64,000 nucleotides of DNA from Thermosynechococcus sp. CL-1 (GTDB lineage Bacteria > Cyanobacteriota > Cyanobacteriia > Thermosynechococcales > Thermosynechococcaceae), in the NCBI RefSeq assembly GCF_008386235.1, contig NZ_CP040671.1, positions 1,738,001 through 1,802,000 of the forward strand, written 5' to 3'. A program made the translations under genes and the position numbers. Positions 8,590 through 20,337 of the stretch are shown one piece after another. Position 1 is the first letter of the stretch. The number at the start of each line of letters is the position of its first letter. A model generated the notes under the pieces. The model had not been told where the DNA came from, made no database searches, and was given only the letters and a program-made list of their open reading frames with translations.

Positions 8590-11500
8590 ATGGCTACGAT
8601 CAATGATATTTTGGCGGAGTTTCGAGCAGCAGCAGAGTCAAAACGGCACTTGGGCGATCGCTTTGAGCGGTTGATGCAGGCTTACTTTCGCACTGACCCT
8701 TACTATCAGGATTTATTTAGCGATGTGTGGCTGTGGTGGGAGTATCCGCAGCGGGGCAATAGTGGCGACATTGGCATTGACTTGGTGGCCAAAGAACGGA
8801 TCAGTGGCGAGCTTTGGGCGATTCAGTGCAAGTTTTACCATCCTGAGCATACTCTCAGCAAAAGTGATGTGGATTCCTTTTTGGCAGCCTCGGGCAAGGC
8901 GGAATTTAGTCATCGGCTCTTGGTCTCTACCATCGATCGCTGGTCAGAGAATCTGAACAAAACTCTTGACAATCAAAAAGTCCCCGTCCATCGCCTCACG
9001 GTACACGACCTCGCCAATAGCCCCATTGATTGGGAGCAGTTTTCTAGCGACACCATACCCACAGGTAGCCAGCGGCTCCAAGATGCCAAGGGAAGCTATT
9101 CTCTCAAACGCCTTCCCCGCAAGGAATTGCGTCCCCACCAGCAAATAGCCGTTGACAATGTGATCGCAGGATTGTAAACCGCCGATCGCGGCAAGCTGAT
9201 CATGGCCTGTGGCACGGGCAAAACCTTTACGGCTTTGAAAATTGCTGAGCGGATGGTGGGCAAAGGGGGACGGGTGCTTTTTCTGGTGCCCTCGATTTCG
9301 TTGCTGTCTCAGAGTTTGCGGGAGTGGACTGCCGAAGCAGAAATTCCCCTACATCCCATTGCCGTCTGCTCCGATGTGAAGGTGGGGCGGCGCACAGACA
9401 GCGAAGACCTCAAAGCCAGTGATCTACCCTTTCCTGCAACCACCGATAGCGAGAAGATTCGCAAGGGGGCAGCAGCAGCAACCAACAAGATGACGGTGAT
9501 TTTCTCCACCTATCAATCGATTGAGAGCATTACTGCCGCCCAAAAGGCTGGCCTACCCCCCTTTGATTTGATCATCTGCGATGAGGCTCACCGCACCACG
9601 GGCGTGATTCTCTCTAGCCAAGAGGAATCGCAATTTACCCGCGTCCACCGTCAAGAGCACGTCCAAGGCAAGAAACGCCTCTATATGACGGCAACACCGC
9701 GCCTGTATGGCGATCGCGCCAAGAGCAAGGCATTAGAAGAAAACATCACCCTTTGCTCGATGGATGAGGAAGCCATCTATGGCAAGGAACTGCACCGCTT
9801 GGGCTTTGGTGAGGCCGTACGGGCGCACGACGATCGCTTTAATGCCATTGTCAACAAGCTGGCACTCAATCAGCAGCGACCCCCGCAAATTGATGTGATT
9901 GGGATTGGGGGTGGCCGTGAAGACAGTGAAGAAATTGACAACGACCTCACACCCGTGCAGTTAGCGTTTCACTGGCCAGAACTGGAGGAGTGGAAAGAAG
10001 CCCTCTACGCCAAGGTGGTGCATAAAGTGTGGCGATCGCCAGTATTGGGAGGACTGGGCCAAGGATGTGGCCATCCTTGCCGATCACCATCGCACGCGCA
10101 TGGAGGGCATCATCGCCAAAAATCCCAGCGTTAGGGCCCAATTTGATGCCTTTGTCGCCAGTTTGCAGGAGATCATCAACCCCAGCATTACCGCAGCCGC
10201 CACCATAGAGATGCTGTCGCAGCACCTCATTACCAAACCCGTTTTTGATGCCCTCTTTGCCGACTATGCCTTTAGCCAGTACAACCCCGTTTCGGCAGCG
10301 ATGGAGACGATGATTGCGGTGCTAGAGGGGCAGGCTCTCGACAAGGAAACCGCCAAGTTAGAGGACTTTTATACCAGCGTCAAGTTGCGTGCCAGCGGCA
10401 TTGACAACCTACAGGGCAAGCAAAAAATTGTCATTGAGTTGTATGAGGGATTCTTTAAGCTGGCCTTTCCGAAAATGGCAGAGCGGTTGGGCATTGTCTA
10501 TACCTCTGTGGAAATTGTGGACTTCATCATCCGCAGTGCCAATGCAGCGCTCCAGCAGGAATTTGGCCTCAGTCTAGCCTCAGAGAATGTGCATATCCTC
10601 GATCCTTTTACGGGGACGGGAACCTTTATTGTGCGGTTGCTCCAGAGTGGCTTGATTCCCCGCGAAGCTGTGCCCACCAAGTACAGCCGCGAACTCCACG
10701 CCAACGAAATTCTGCTACTGCCCTACTACATTGCGGCCATCAACATTGAGACCGCCTACGCTAGTCTTACAGGACACTACGCCCCCTTTAACGGCCTTTA
10801 ACGGCATTGTCCTCACCGATACGTTTCAAATGTATGAACACGAGGACACCCTCAATGAAGCCTTCTTCCCTGAAAACAATCGCCGCGTTTTAGCGCAGAA
10901 ACAAGAAAAGATCACCGTGATCATTGGCAATCCGCCCTATTCCGCAGGGCAAAAGAGCGAAAATGATAGTAACAAAAATCTAAAATACCAGAGACTTGAT
11001 AAAAAGATTGCTGAGACTTATGCAAAATTTTCTAACGCGACTTCAAAAAGAAGTCTTTATGACTCATATATTCGTGCTATTCGCTGGGCAACGGATCGTC
11101 TAGGGGAAAAGGCGTGATTGCCTTTGTGACAAACGGCTCCTTTATTGACAGCAATGCAATGGATGGCTTGCGCAAATGTCTTGCTGATGAGTTTACCAGT
11201 GTCTATGTCTTTAATCTGCGGGGACTAAGAGGACAGAAAACTTCTGGTGAGCGAGCTAAGAAAGAGGGGGGACAAATTTTTGGTCAAGGTTGTACAAATA
11301 CAGTTGCCATTACCCTGTTGATCAAGAATCCTGCCAAAACCAATCATGAAATTTACTATCACGATATTGGCTATTATCTGAGTCGGGAAGAGAAACTAAG
11401 CAAGATTGCCACCTTTGGTGACTACACAACCCTACCTTGGCAAGAGGTTACACCCAATGAGCAGTAAGATTGGATCAATGCTCGCAATCCAGAGTTTGAA

Positions 11501-12293
11501 AACTTTGTTTCTTTTGTCAATACAGACCCTAAAAGCATCAGTACCCGACTTAGAGTTAATTTCCAATAGCCAATGTTTTCCCCTCTATACCTATGAAAAA
11601 GTTGAAGCCACGCCACAGGGATCGTTATTTGAGAGCAACACATCAACGGGCTATCGCCAGAAAGAGAATATCAATGATGCCATCCTCAAAGTCTTTCGCG
11701 ACACCTACGGGGATACCCAAATCGGTAAAGAGGATATTTTCTACTACGTTTATGGCATTTTGCACAGTCCTGACTATCGCCAACGCTACGCCAATGACCT
11801 GAAAAAGATGCTGCCGCGCATTCCCTACGTTGAAGATTTTTGGGGCTTTAGCAAGGCAGGCCGAGAGTTGGCTCACTGGCATCTCCACTATGAAACCATT
11901 GACCCCTACCCCCTCACTGAGTTGGCAGCCCCCCTGACCACTGATGCCAAAACCTTCTATCGCGTTGAAAAGATGCGCTTTGCCAAAAAAGGGCAGCAGG
12001 TGGATAAGACCACGATTATTTACAACCGTTATGTCACCCTAACGGGGATTCCTCTTCAAGCCTATGACTATGTGGTGAATGGCAAGCCTGCCATCGAGTG
12101 GGTGATGGATCACTATCAAGTCACTGTGGATAAAGACAGCCAAATTCGCAATGACCCCAACGACTGGTCAGCAGATCCCCGCTACATTATTGACTTACTG
12201 AAGCGCGTGGTGCGAGTGAGCGTCGAAACGCTCCAGATTGTCCAACAGCTTCCAAAGTTCAAGCTCCTCAGCAAAAAGGCAACTGCCCCCTGA
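8590..12293 (+). pseudogene. Type ISP restriction-modification enzyme, multiply disrupted
   Basis: The pieces together spell a single-chain type ISP enzyme: an Mrr-like nuclease (GDIGIDLVAKE and WAIQCKFY), a superfamily 2 helicase (ACGTGKT, ICDEAH, MTATPRLYGD), a helical coupler, and a gamma-type adenine methyltransferase (DPFTGTGTFIVRLL, IIGNPPYSAGQ), then the C-terminal part of the specificity domain. Lesions in order are: in-frame TAA at 9175-9177; apparent in-frame loss of the second helicase domain near 9820; +1 shift near 10023; 10-base duplication at 10785-10804; -1 shift near 11107; in-frame TAA at 11465-11467; and a deletion with frame change near 11540. The six open segments are 8590-9177, 9202-10134, 10067-10801, about 10801-11117, 11114-11467 and about 11540-12293. 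It cannot make an active enzyme. Confidence 0.88.
10785..10804 (+). repeat. Perfect 10-base tandem duplication
   Basis: CCTTTAACGG occurs twice in direct succession (10785-10794 and 10795-10804). Removing one copy restores the methyltransferase frame across YAPFNGIVLTDTFQMYE, so the duplication itself is the frameshifting lesion in the type ISP pseudogene. Confidence 0.9.
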
Positions 12294-12300
12294 TTAGCGC

Positions 12301-13170
12301 CTAGGCAAAGACTGCCGTGCGATTGCCATACACCAGAATCCGATTTTGCAAATGCAGCCGTACTGCCCGTGCCAAGACCACCCGTTCTAAATCCTTGCCC
12401 TTGCGAATCAGATCCGCCACCGTATCGCGATGGCTAATGTGCACAACTGCCTGCTCAATAATCGGTCCTTCATCCAAATCCGCTGTAGCATAGTGGGCCG
12501 TGGCACCAATGATTTTTACCCCCCGCTCATAGGCACGGTGGTAGGGATTCGCCCCCGCAAAGGCAGGCAAAAATGAATGGTGAATGTTGATCACTTGGGG
12601 AAAGGCCTCAATAAATTCTGGACTGAGCACCTGCATATACTTGGCCAGCACCACCAGATCAATGTTGTAGTCCTTGAGGAGTTGCAGTTCCTTGGCTTCG
12701 GCAAGGGGCTTGGTCTCTGGCGTTACAGGGATATAGTGAAAGTCAATGCCAAACTGTTCGGCAATGGGACGTAAATGCTCATGGTTACTGATAATCAGGG
12801 GAATTTCCGCAAAGAGATCCCCCGCTCGCTGCCGCAGCAGCAAATCCCACAGGCAATGATCTTGGCGGCTCACCCAAATGGCCAAGCGATAGGGAATATC
12901 CGATGCCCGCAACTGCCAGCGCACCCCTTGCCAACTGGCAAAGACCTTTTCCCGCTGCGCATAGTTGATGAAAGTCGCGGCAATTTGATCGCGGGGGATT
13001 TCAAAGCCCTCTAGTTCCCACTCGAGGCGGGAGAGAAAAATGCCCGCAACGGCATCGGTGTGGTGGTCGGCATGGACAATGTTCCCGTTGTAGCGATAGA
13101 CAAACTGCGCCAACTTGGCCACTAGCCCCCGCTGATCGGGACAGGAAATGGCGAGGGTCATCGTCGGCAT
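12301..13170 (-). CDS. purU: Formyltetrahydrofolate deformylase
   Basis: PurU hydrolyses 10-formyl-tetrahydrofolate to formate and tetrahydrofolate, balancing the one-carbon pool and feeding formate to purine synthesis. The 289-residue product has an N-terminal ACT domain (ISCPDQRGLVAKLAQFVY, GNIVHADHHTD) and a formyltransferase-like domain with VVLAKYMQVLSPEFIEAFP, INIHHSFLPAFAGANPYHRA, and ATADLDEGPIIEQ, which hold the catalytic Asn, His and Asp. I favour ATG at 13170; a GTG two codons earlier (13176) is also possible. It ends 7 bases after the stop of the convergent type ISP pseudogene and is 34 bases downstream of uvrA. Confidence 0.93.
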   Translation of the reverse strand: MPTMTLAISCPDQRGLVAKLAQFVYRYNGNIVHADHHTDAVAGIFLSRLEWELEGFEIPRDQIAATFINYAQREKVFASWQGVRWQLRASDIPYRLAIWVSRQDHCLWDLLLRQRAGDLFAEIPLIISNHEHLRPIAEQFGIDFHYIPVTPETKPLAEAKELQLLKDYNIDLVVLAKYMQVLSPEFIEAFPQVINIHHSFLPAFAGANPYHRAYERGVKIIGATAHYATADLDEGPIIEQAVVHISHRDTVADLIRKGKDLERVVLARAVRLHLQNRILVYGNRTAVFA

Positions 13171-13204
13171 AGACACACCGCAAGGCAGAGCAACCTGTAT
13201 TCTA

Positions 13205-16066
13205 CTACTGCGAATTGGCAGCGGCGCGATTTAACACCTTGGCCAGATAATGCCCTGTATAGGATTGAGGCATCAGTGCCACCGCTTCAGGGGTGCCGAC
13301 GGCAACCACTTCTCCGCCGCGATCGCCCCCCTCTGGTCCAAGGTCAATAATCCAATCGGCACAGCGAATCACATCCAGATTGTGCTCAATTACCAAAATC
13401 GAGTTACCCTTATCCACGAGACGCTGCAACACCTCGAGGAGTTTATGCACATCGTAAAAAGATAGCCCCGTGGTGGGTTCATCAATCAAGTAGAGCGTTT
13501 TGCCCGTGGCACGGCGCGACAGTTCAGCCGCCAATTTCAAGCGTTGGGCTTCGCCCCCAGAGAGGGTCGGTGCCGTTTGCCCTAGTTTGAGATAGCCCAA
13601 GCCCACATCCACGAGGGTTTGCAGCTTGCTCACGACCTTGGGGATATTTTCAAAAAAGGCCAGTGCTGTCTCTGCCGTCATATCCAAGACATCAGCAATC
13701 GAGCAGCCCTTGTACTTCACTTGCAGGGTATCGCGATTGTAGCGTGCCCCCTTGCACACCTCACACTGCACATAGACATCGGGCAAAAAGTTCATTTGAA
13801 TTACATTCACCCCTTGGCCAGCGCAGGCTTCACAGCGGCCACCCTTGATATTGAAGGAAAATTGCCCTGGTTTATAGCCCCGTGCCTTGGCCTCTACGGT
13901 TTGACTAAAGACTTCACGGATAACATCAAACACCCCAATGTAGGTGGCAGGGTTCGAGCGGGGGGTGCGCCCAATGGGGGATTGGTCAATGACAATGACT
14001 TTATCAATGGCATTTAAGCCTTCAATCTCGCCAACTCCCTTGGGCAGGGGCACATTGTGACCAAGATGGTGCTGCAGGGCAGGATAGAGGACTTCGTGCA
14101 TGAGGGTGGATTTCCCCGACCCCGATACCCCCGTCAGACACACCAGCTTACCGAGGGGAATTTCTACGGTGATGTTCTTGAGATTATTGCGAGATACCTG
14201 TTTGAGAATCAGGGATTGACCATTCCCCGGCCGGCGATCGCTGGGGGTTTCAATGCGCTTGCGCCCCGACAGATAAGCCCCCGTCAGGGAGTCGGGATGA
14301 TTGAGAATCGCCTCTAGGCTGCCTTGAGCCACAATCTGGCCGCCGTGGATCCCCGCCCCTGGACCAATATCAACAATGTGATCGGCAGCGCGGATCGTGT
14401 CCTCATCGTGTTCGACAACAATGAGTGTATTCCCCAAATCCCGCAGGCGAAACAGCGTTTGCAGCAGGCGATCGTTATCCCGCTGATGCAAGCCAATGCT
14501 GGGTTCATCAAGGACATAGAGCACCCCCGTCAGGCCAGAGCCAATTTGAGTGGCCAAGCGAATGCGTTGGGCTTCACCACCAGAGAGGGTGGCCGCACTG
14601 CGATCCAGCGTCAGGTAATCTAGTCCCACATCCACGAGAAACTGTAATCGCGCGGTCACTTCCCGCAGGGCCAGCTCCGCAATCTGCTGTTGGCGGGCGC
14701 TCAGTTGGAGCGATCGCAGCCGTGCTAAACACTCGCGAATCGAGACACTGGTGAGATCCGTGAGGCGATATTGCCCCAAGCGCACTGCTAAGGCGGCGGG
14801 TTTTAGGCGTTGACCACCACAAGCGGGGCAGGTTTGATTGACTTGGTACTCTTCCAATTTTTGCTTGTAGGCCTCGGAGGTGGTCTCGCGGTACTGCCGC
14901 TCCAAAATTGGGATCACCCCTTGAAATTGGCGGTAGTAGTCCCGTTTGCGATAGCGGGAATCGGCGGGGATGAGAATTGGGGTATCGGTGCCGTAGAGGA
15001 TAATCTCCCGTTGCAACTCCGTGAGGCGGTACCACGGTGTATGGATGTCAAAGCCAAAGGCCTCAGCAACGCCCCAGAGGAGAGCAAGGTAGTAATCATG
15101 TTCTTTCTCGGCCCAGGGGGCGATCGCCAGATAGACCGGTAGTTCAGGATTGGGGACAATCAACTCCGGGCTAAATTTGCGCAAATAGCCCAAGCCATGG
15201 CACTCTGGACAGGCACCGTAGGGGGAGTTAAAGGAAAACAGCCGCGGCGATAGCTCATCCATCACGGCCCCATGCTCCGGACAGGCAAAATTTTCGGAAA
15301 ATAGGAGCGTTTGACCCTCAGCCTCACCCTCGCGGGGTACCACACTGACCATTGCTGTGCCGTTGGCATGGTGCAACGCCGTTCGCAGCGAGTCCGCTAA
15401 GCGTTCCTCAATCCCCGGCTTCAGCACAAGGCGATCGACAACAATTTCAATCGTGTGGGCATGGTTTTTATCCAGTTCAATGGCATCACTGAGTTCCTGT
15501 ACCTCGCCATTAATGCGAACCCGCACAAAGCCTTCACTAGCAAGACTCGACAGCAGTTTTTTATGCGTGCCCTTTTTCCCCTTGACAATAGGAGCTAGAA
15601 CTTGAAAGCGCGTCTGAGGGGGCAACTGCATCACCTGATCCACCATTTCATCAATGGCTTGGGGGCGAATCGAGCGATCGCAATGGGGGCAATGGGGTTC
15701 ACCCGCACGGCCATAGAGCAGCCGCAGGTAGTCATAGATTTCCGTGACTGTGCCCACCGTCGAGCGAGGATTGTGGGAAGTGGACTTTTGATCAATGGAA
15801 ATCGCTGGACTCAGCCCCTCAATGGCATCCACATCCGGCTTATCCAACTGGCCGAGGAATTGCCGCGCATAGGCACTGAGGGACTCCACATAGCGGCGTT
15901 GCCCTTCAGCAAAAATCGTGTCAAAGGCCAGAGAGGACTTACCGGAACCAGAAACCCCTGTCATCACAATCAGGCGATCGCGGGGCAGATCGAGGTCAAT
16001 GTTTTTCAGATTATGCTGCCGTGCACCCCGAACCCGAATTTCACCCGTAGGCACTGGATCGCCCAT
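13205..16066 (-). CDS. uvrA: Excinuclease ABC subunit A
   Basis: UvrA is the damage-sensing ATPase of nucleotide excision repair, acting as a dimer with UvrB. The 953-residue protein has two ABC ATPase modules: the first with [14 protein letters not shown] near residue 36 and [16 protein letters not shown], the second with [14 protein letters not shown] near residue 645 and [15 protein letters not shown]. Zinc-binding CxxC pairs are visible ([37 protein letters not shown]). Length is typical. ATG at 16066 follows the groEL terminator region, but no strong ribosome site is obvious. Confidence 0.97.
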   Translation of the reverse strand: MGDPVPTGEIRVRGARQHNLKNIDLDLPRDRLIVMTGVSGSGKSSLAFDTIFAEGQRRYVESLSAYARQFLGQLDKPDVDAIEGLSPAISIDQKSTSHNPRSTVGTVTEIYDYLRLLYGRAGEPHCPHCDRSIRPQAIDEMVDQVMQLPPQTRFQVLAPIVKGKKGTHKKLLSSLASEGFVRVRINGEVQELSDAIELDKNHAHTIEIVVDRLVLKPGIEERLADSLRTALHHANGTAMVSVVPREGEAEGQTLLFSENFACPEHGAVMDELSPRLFSFNSPYGACPECHGLGYLRKFSPELIVPNPELPVYLAIAPWAEKEHDYYLALLWGVAEAFGFDIHTPWYRLTELQREIILYGTDTPILIPADSRYRKRDYYRQFQGVIPILERQYRETTSEAYKQKLEEYQVNQTCPACGGQRLKPAALAVRLGQYRLTDLTSVSIRECLARLRSLQLSARQQQIAELALREVTARLQFLVDVGLDYLTLDRSAATLSGGEAQRIRLATQIGSGLTGVLYVLDEPSIGLHQRDNDRLLQTLFRLRDLGNTLIVVEHDEDTIRAADHIVDIGPGAGIHGGQIVAQGSLEAILNHPDSLTGAYLSGRKRIETPSDRRPGNGQSLILKQVSRNNLKNITVEIPLGKLVCLTGVSGSGKSTLMHEVLYPALQHHLGHNVPLPKGVGEIEGLNAIDKVIVIDQSPIGRTPRSNPATYIGVFDVIREVFSQTVEAKARGYKPGQFSFNIKGGRCEACAGQGVNVIQMNFLPDVYVQCEVCKGARYNRDTLQVKYKGCSIADVLDMTAETALAFFENIPKVVSKLQTLVDVGLGYLKLGQTAPTLSGGEAQRLKLAAELSRRATGKTLYLIDEPTTGLSFYDVHKLLEVLQRLVDKGNSILVIEHNLDVIRCADWIIDLGPEGGDRGGEVVAVGTPEAVALMPQSYTGHYLAKVLNRAAANSQ

Positions 16067-16146
16067 GCTGCAAACTGCGAATGTTAAAAAACGTTACTTG
16101 AGGGTTATTATAGCAACGCTGCCAGACCCGTTTGGCACCATCCAAT

Positions 16147-16173
16147 AAAAAAGCGGGGTGTGGTTTCCCCGCT
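16147..16173 (-). terminator. Rho-independent terminator of groES-groEL
   Basis: On the minus strand a stem AGCGGGG / CCCCGCT (plus-strand 16167-16173 and 16152-16158) with an eight-base loop is followed by a T run (plus-strand A run 16147-16152). It lies about 67 bases after the groEL stop. Confidence 0.88.
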
Positions 16174-16239
16174 GTGAGTGTGACTTAGGTTACTTGCGGT
16201 GAACCCAGTGAGTCTGAGGGATTCACCGCTGGATTGGGC

Positions 16240-17886
<1,647 letters not shown>

Positions 17887-17945
17887 CTACCTCAATCGTT
17901 CAACAGTGATGAAAAATCGCACAGAAATGAAGGAGTGTCAGCGAC

Positions 17946-18257
17946 TTAGCCAACAATGGCCAAGATGTCTTTTTCCGAGAGGAGAACGTAGTCTTCGCCC
18001 GCTAGTTTCACTTCAGTACCGGCATATTTGGAGTACAGCACTTTGTCCCCCACTTTCACATCCATGGGCTGACGCTTGCCGTCTTCAGTGAGTTTGCCAG
18101 GACCAACGGCGGTCACTTCGCCCACTTGGGGTTTTTCACGGGCGTTGTCGGGCAGGAGGATGCCCCCTGCGGTACGTTCTTCACTTTCGCTGACTTTGAC
18201 AAAAATGCGATCGCCCAAAGGCTTCACAGTTGAAACGCTTAGAGATACGGCTGCCAT
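17946..18257 (-). CDS. groES: Co-chaperonin GroES
   Basis: A 103-residue lid protein for GroEL. It has [14 protein letters not shown], the mobile loop [15 protein letters not shown] that contacts GroEL, and [17 protein letters not shown]. The ATG at 18257 is preceded by GGGAGAA about 11 bases upstream; an in-frame TTG at 18275 would place this site inside the gene and is less likely. The gene is first in the groESL operon and follows a promoter with a CIRCE operator. Confidence 0.97.
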   Translation of the reverse strand: MAAVSLSVSTVKPLGDRIFVKVSESEERTAGGILLPDNAREKPQVGEVTAVGPGKLTEDGKRQPMDVKVGDKVLYSKYAGTEVKLAGEDYVLLSEKDILAIVG

Positions 18258-18356
18258 AGCGTACTGTTCTCCCAATTGTAAGAGTATGGATTGATAGCAC
18301 TCACTGCACGGCTCATCGCGCAGTTTCTGGGGGGCAAGAGCATCACTTGCAATTGT

Positions 18357-18383
18357 TTAGCACTCTCACCCTTCGAGTGCTAA
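18357..18383. promoter_or_regulatory. CIRCE operator (HrcA site) of groESL
   Basis: A perfect inverted repeat TTAGCACTC - 9 bases - GAGTGCTAA matches the CIRCE consensus exactly. CIRCE is bound by the repressor HrcA, which depends on GroEL for activity, so the operon is heat-inducible. It lies about 100 bases upstream of the groES start. Confidence 0.96.
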
Positions 18384-18411
18384 TGTAGCGAGAGACGGTT
18401 GGCGATCGCAA
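18382..18411 (-). promoter_or_regulatory. Probable groESL promoter
   Basis: On the minus strand TTGCGA (plus 18406-18411) and TACATT (plus 18382-18387) are spaced by 18 bases, a good sigma-70-type pair. The -10 box runs into the CIRCE repeat, so bound HrcA would cover the transcription start. Confidence 0.65.
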
Positions 18412-18444
18412 CTCCTGTTGCAGTACGGTTTTCCGAACGGAACT

Positions 18445-19344
18445 TTAGCTCTTTAGCCCCGTGGTGGCAATGCCGCGAATCAGTTGCCGCTGACCCAAAA
18501 TAAACAAAATCATCACTGGCACAGTGGCAATCACCGCCGCCGCCATCATCAACGGCCAATCATTGGTGAACTGCTCCTGAAAATTGGCCAAGGAAAGCTG
18601 CACCGTGATCAGCTCTGGCTTGGTGGTAAAGACCAAGGGCTTAAAGAGATCATTCCACTCCCCAATGAAGGTGAAGATAAAGAGTGTGACCAAGGCCGGT
18701 CGGCTCAGGGGCAAGAGAATATGCCAGAGCACTTGCCAGCGATTGGCTCCATCCAAGAGGGCGGCCTCCTCAAGGGCAACGGGCAATGTGAGAAAAAACT
18801 GCCGCATCAAAAAGACGCCAAAGCCATTGGCCGCCGTCGGCAAGATCAAGGCGCCATAGGTATTGATCAGATGACCCGCCTTGAGGATGAGGAAAATTGG
18901 GATTACCAAAAGTTGAAATGGGATCACTAGGGTTGCCAGCATCAGCAGCAACATCGTCTGTTGCCCCGGAAACGAAAGTCGCGCAAGGGCGTAACCCGCT
19001 AGGGCTGAGGTCACCAACTGGAGCGCCGTTACCGCCAAAGCCACAAACGTTGAGTTGGCAAAGGCCAAGATAAAGTGTCCCTGCTGCCATGCTGCCTGAT
19101 AGCTCTGCCATGTCCAGCCTTGGGGTGGCAACAATTGGGTAGGTAGGGTTCCCGGTGGCCAGCCCGACGTACAGAGCACCACCAGTAGGGGGCTGAGAAC
19201 CAGCAACGCCCCCAGTGTCAATACTAGGGTCAACCCCAAGGAGTGACCCCTGCCCAAGAGCCGTTTCAGCCCATCCACAACCTTCCGCTCCCCAAACAAA
19301 ACCCTGCGCCCTTCGGAAAGCCAGCCTCTTGGCGAGGGCTGCAT
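18445..19344 (-). CDS. Sugar ABC transporter permease (MalG/UgpE type)
   Basis: A 299-residue inner-membrane permease of the carbohydrate-uptake ABC family. It has about six membrane helices, starting with LGLTLVLTLGALLVLSPLLV, and the cytoplasmic EAA loop EEAALLDGANRWQVLWHILLPLSRPA that contacts the ATPase. The N-terminal extension of about 45 residues is rather long and basic. ATG at 19344 is preceded by GAGGGAG; a TTG six bases upstream (19350) is possible. The partner permease, binding protein and ATPase are not in this window, and the neighbouring genes are unrelated, so this is an orphan subunit. Substrate unknown. Confidence 0.85.
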   Translation of the reverse strand: MQPSPRGWLSEGRRVLFGERKVVDGLKRLLGRGHSLGLTLVLTLGALLVLSPLLVVLCTSGWPPGTLPTQLLPPQGWTWQSYQAAWQQGHFILAFANSTFVALAVTALQLVTSALAGYALARLSFPGQQTMLLLMLATLVIPFQLLVIPIFLILKAGHLINTYGALILPTAANGFGVFLMRQFFLTLPVALEEAALLDGANRWQVLWHILLPLSRPALVTLFIFTFIGEWNDLFKPLVFTTKPELITVQLSLANFQEQFTNDWPLMMAAAVIATVPVMILFILGQRQLIRGIATTGLKS

Positions 19345-19687
19345 GTCCAATTCTCCCTCATCCCTGCTTTAACTGCCAGTGAGGTACATTCTCCTTCCCC
19401 CTTTCATAGAGATTTATCTGCCCCACTCAGGGGGTTGGGAGGGCGCTTGAGGACATCCTTGCAATCAAGATTTTGCTCAAGACGCTATCAAGGGAGCACT
19501 ATACCACCCTTTGCGTCTCGCAAGAGAGTGTTTGACCACCCTCCTGAGGACTTGCTTATTCAAAGTGCTGCAGGCACAGAGACCGATTCCAAGACAAAGC
19601 TTTGAGTTTCCTCCCCAAGTTTGCATAGGAGACAAGCTGTGCCAGTTAGAGAAGTTGCAATTGTCCACCCTTGTGGAGTGTCCAGTA
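19345..19687. other. Divergent intergenic region
   Basis: This 343-base space separates the leftward permease gene from the rightward MORN gene and should hold promoters for both. The MORN frame stays open back to 19511, but that stretch has no convincing start with a ribosome site and does not look coding. I see no clear promoter pair, repeat or RNA gene. Confidence 0.4.
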
Positions 19688-20320
19688 ATGACTCATCTGT
19701 ACAACCCAAATCCTGCTGTTATTTACCGCTGGGTGATGAGTTCTTGCCTTGTTGGTTTAGGATGTGCAACCCTGCACTTAGCTCCTGTAACTGCCCAAAT
19801 TGCCGTCTATGAAGGGCGGCGTGTCACCGGAGATGTTACCATGACACTTCCCGACGGCAGCACCTACAAAGGGGAATTGCTCAATGGTCGTTTTAATGGC
19901 CAAGGTATCCTCACAATGGCCAATGGCAACCGCTATGAAGGGGAATTTCGCAATGGACGCTACCACGGTCAGGGGGTGCTCACCTATGCCGATGGGGGAC
20001 GCTACGAAGGGGGTTTTGTGGATGGCATCTTCAATGGCAAGGGCACTCTCCAACTGGCCAATGGTCAACGCTACGAGGGCACGTTTCTCAATGGTCAATA
20101 CCATGGGGAGGGGGTGCTCACCTTTCCCGACGGTACCCGCTATGAGGGGCAGTTTCTAGCGGGCAAGTATCATGGAACTGGAACGCTCTCCTTCGGAGAT
20201 GGCACAAGCTATGCCGGACAGTTTCGCAATGGCTTATTTGAAGGACAGGGGGTCTTTACGCTACCGGATGGCTCCCGCATTGTGGCCACATGGCGCAATG
20301 GTCGCCGCGAACCCCGCTAA
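19688..20320 (+). CDS. Exported MORN-repeat protein
   Basis: A 210-residue protein whose residues from about 55 onward are six MORN repeats plus a partial seventh (pattern RYEGxFxNGxYHGxGVLTxxDG, 23 residues each). The N-terminus includes a hydrophobic segment SSCLVGLGCATLHLAPVTAQ that looks like a signal peptide ending near AQ-I. MORN repeats form a beta-sheet surface used for membrane or protein contact; in bacteria their role is mostly unknown. ATG at 19688 has GGAG about 9 bases upstream. The 3' end is 17 bases before the preferred folC start. Confidence 0.8.
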   Translation: MTHLYNPNPAVIYRWVMSSCLVGLGCATLHLAPVTAQIAVYEGRRVTGDVTMTLPDGSTYKGELLNGRFNGQGILTMANGNRYEGEFRNGRYHGQGVLTYADGGRYEGGFVDGIFNGKGTLQLANGQRYEGTFLNGQYHGEGVLTFPDGTRYEGQFLAGKYHGTGTLSFGDGTSYAGQFRNGLFEGQGVFTLPDGSRIVATWRNGRREPR

Positions 20321-20337
20321 TCTGCTTCAATCAGGCT

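Noticed and set aside
8590-12293. Programmed frameshifting in the type ISP gene
   Set aside because: There are too many breaks, in both directions, plus two stops and two domain losses; no slippery-site and structure pattern recurs.
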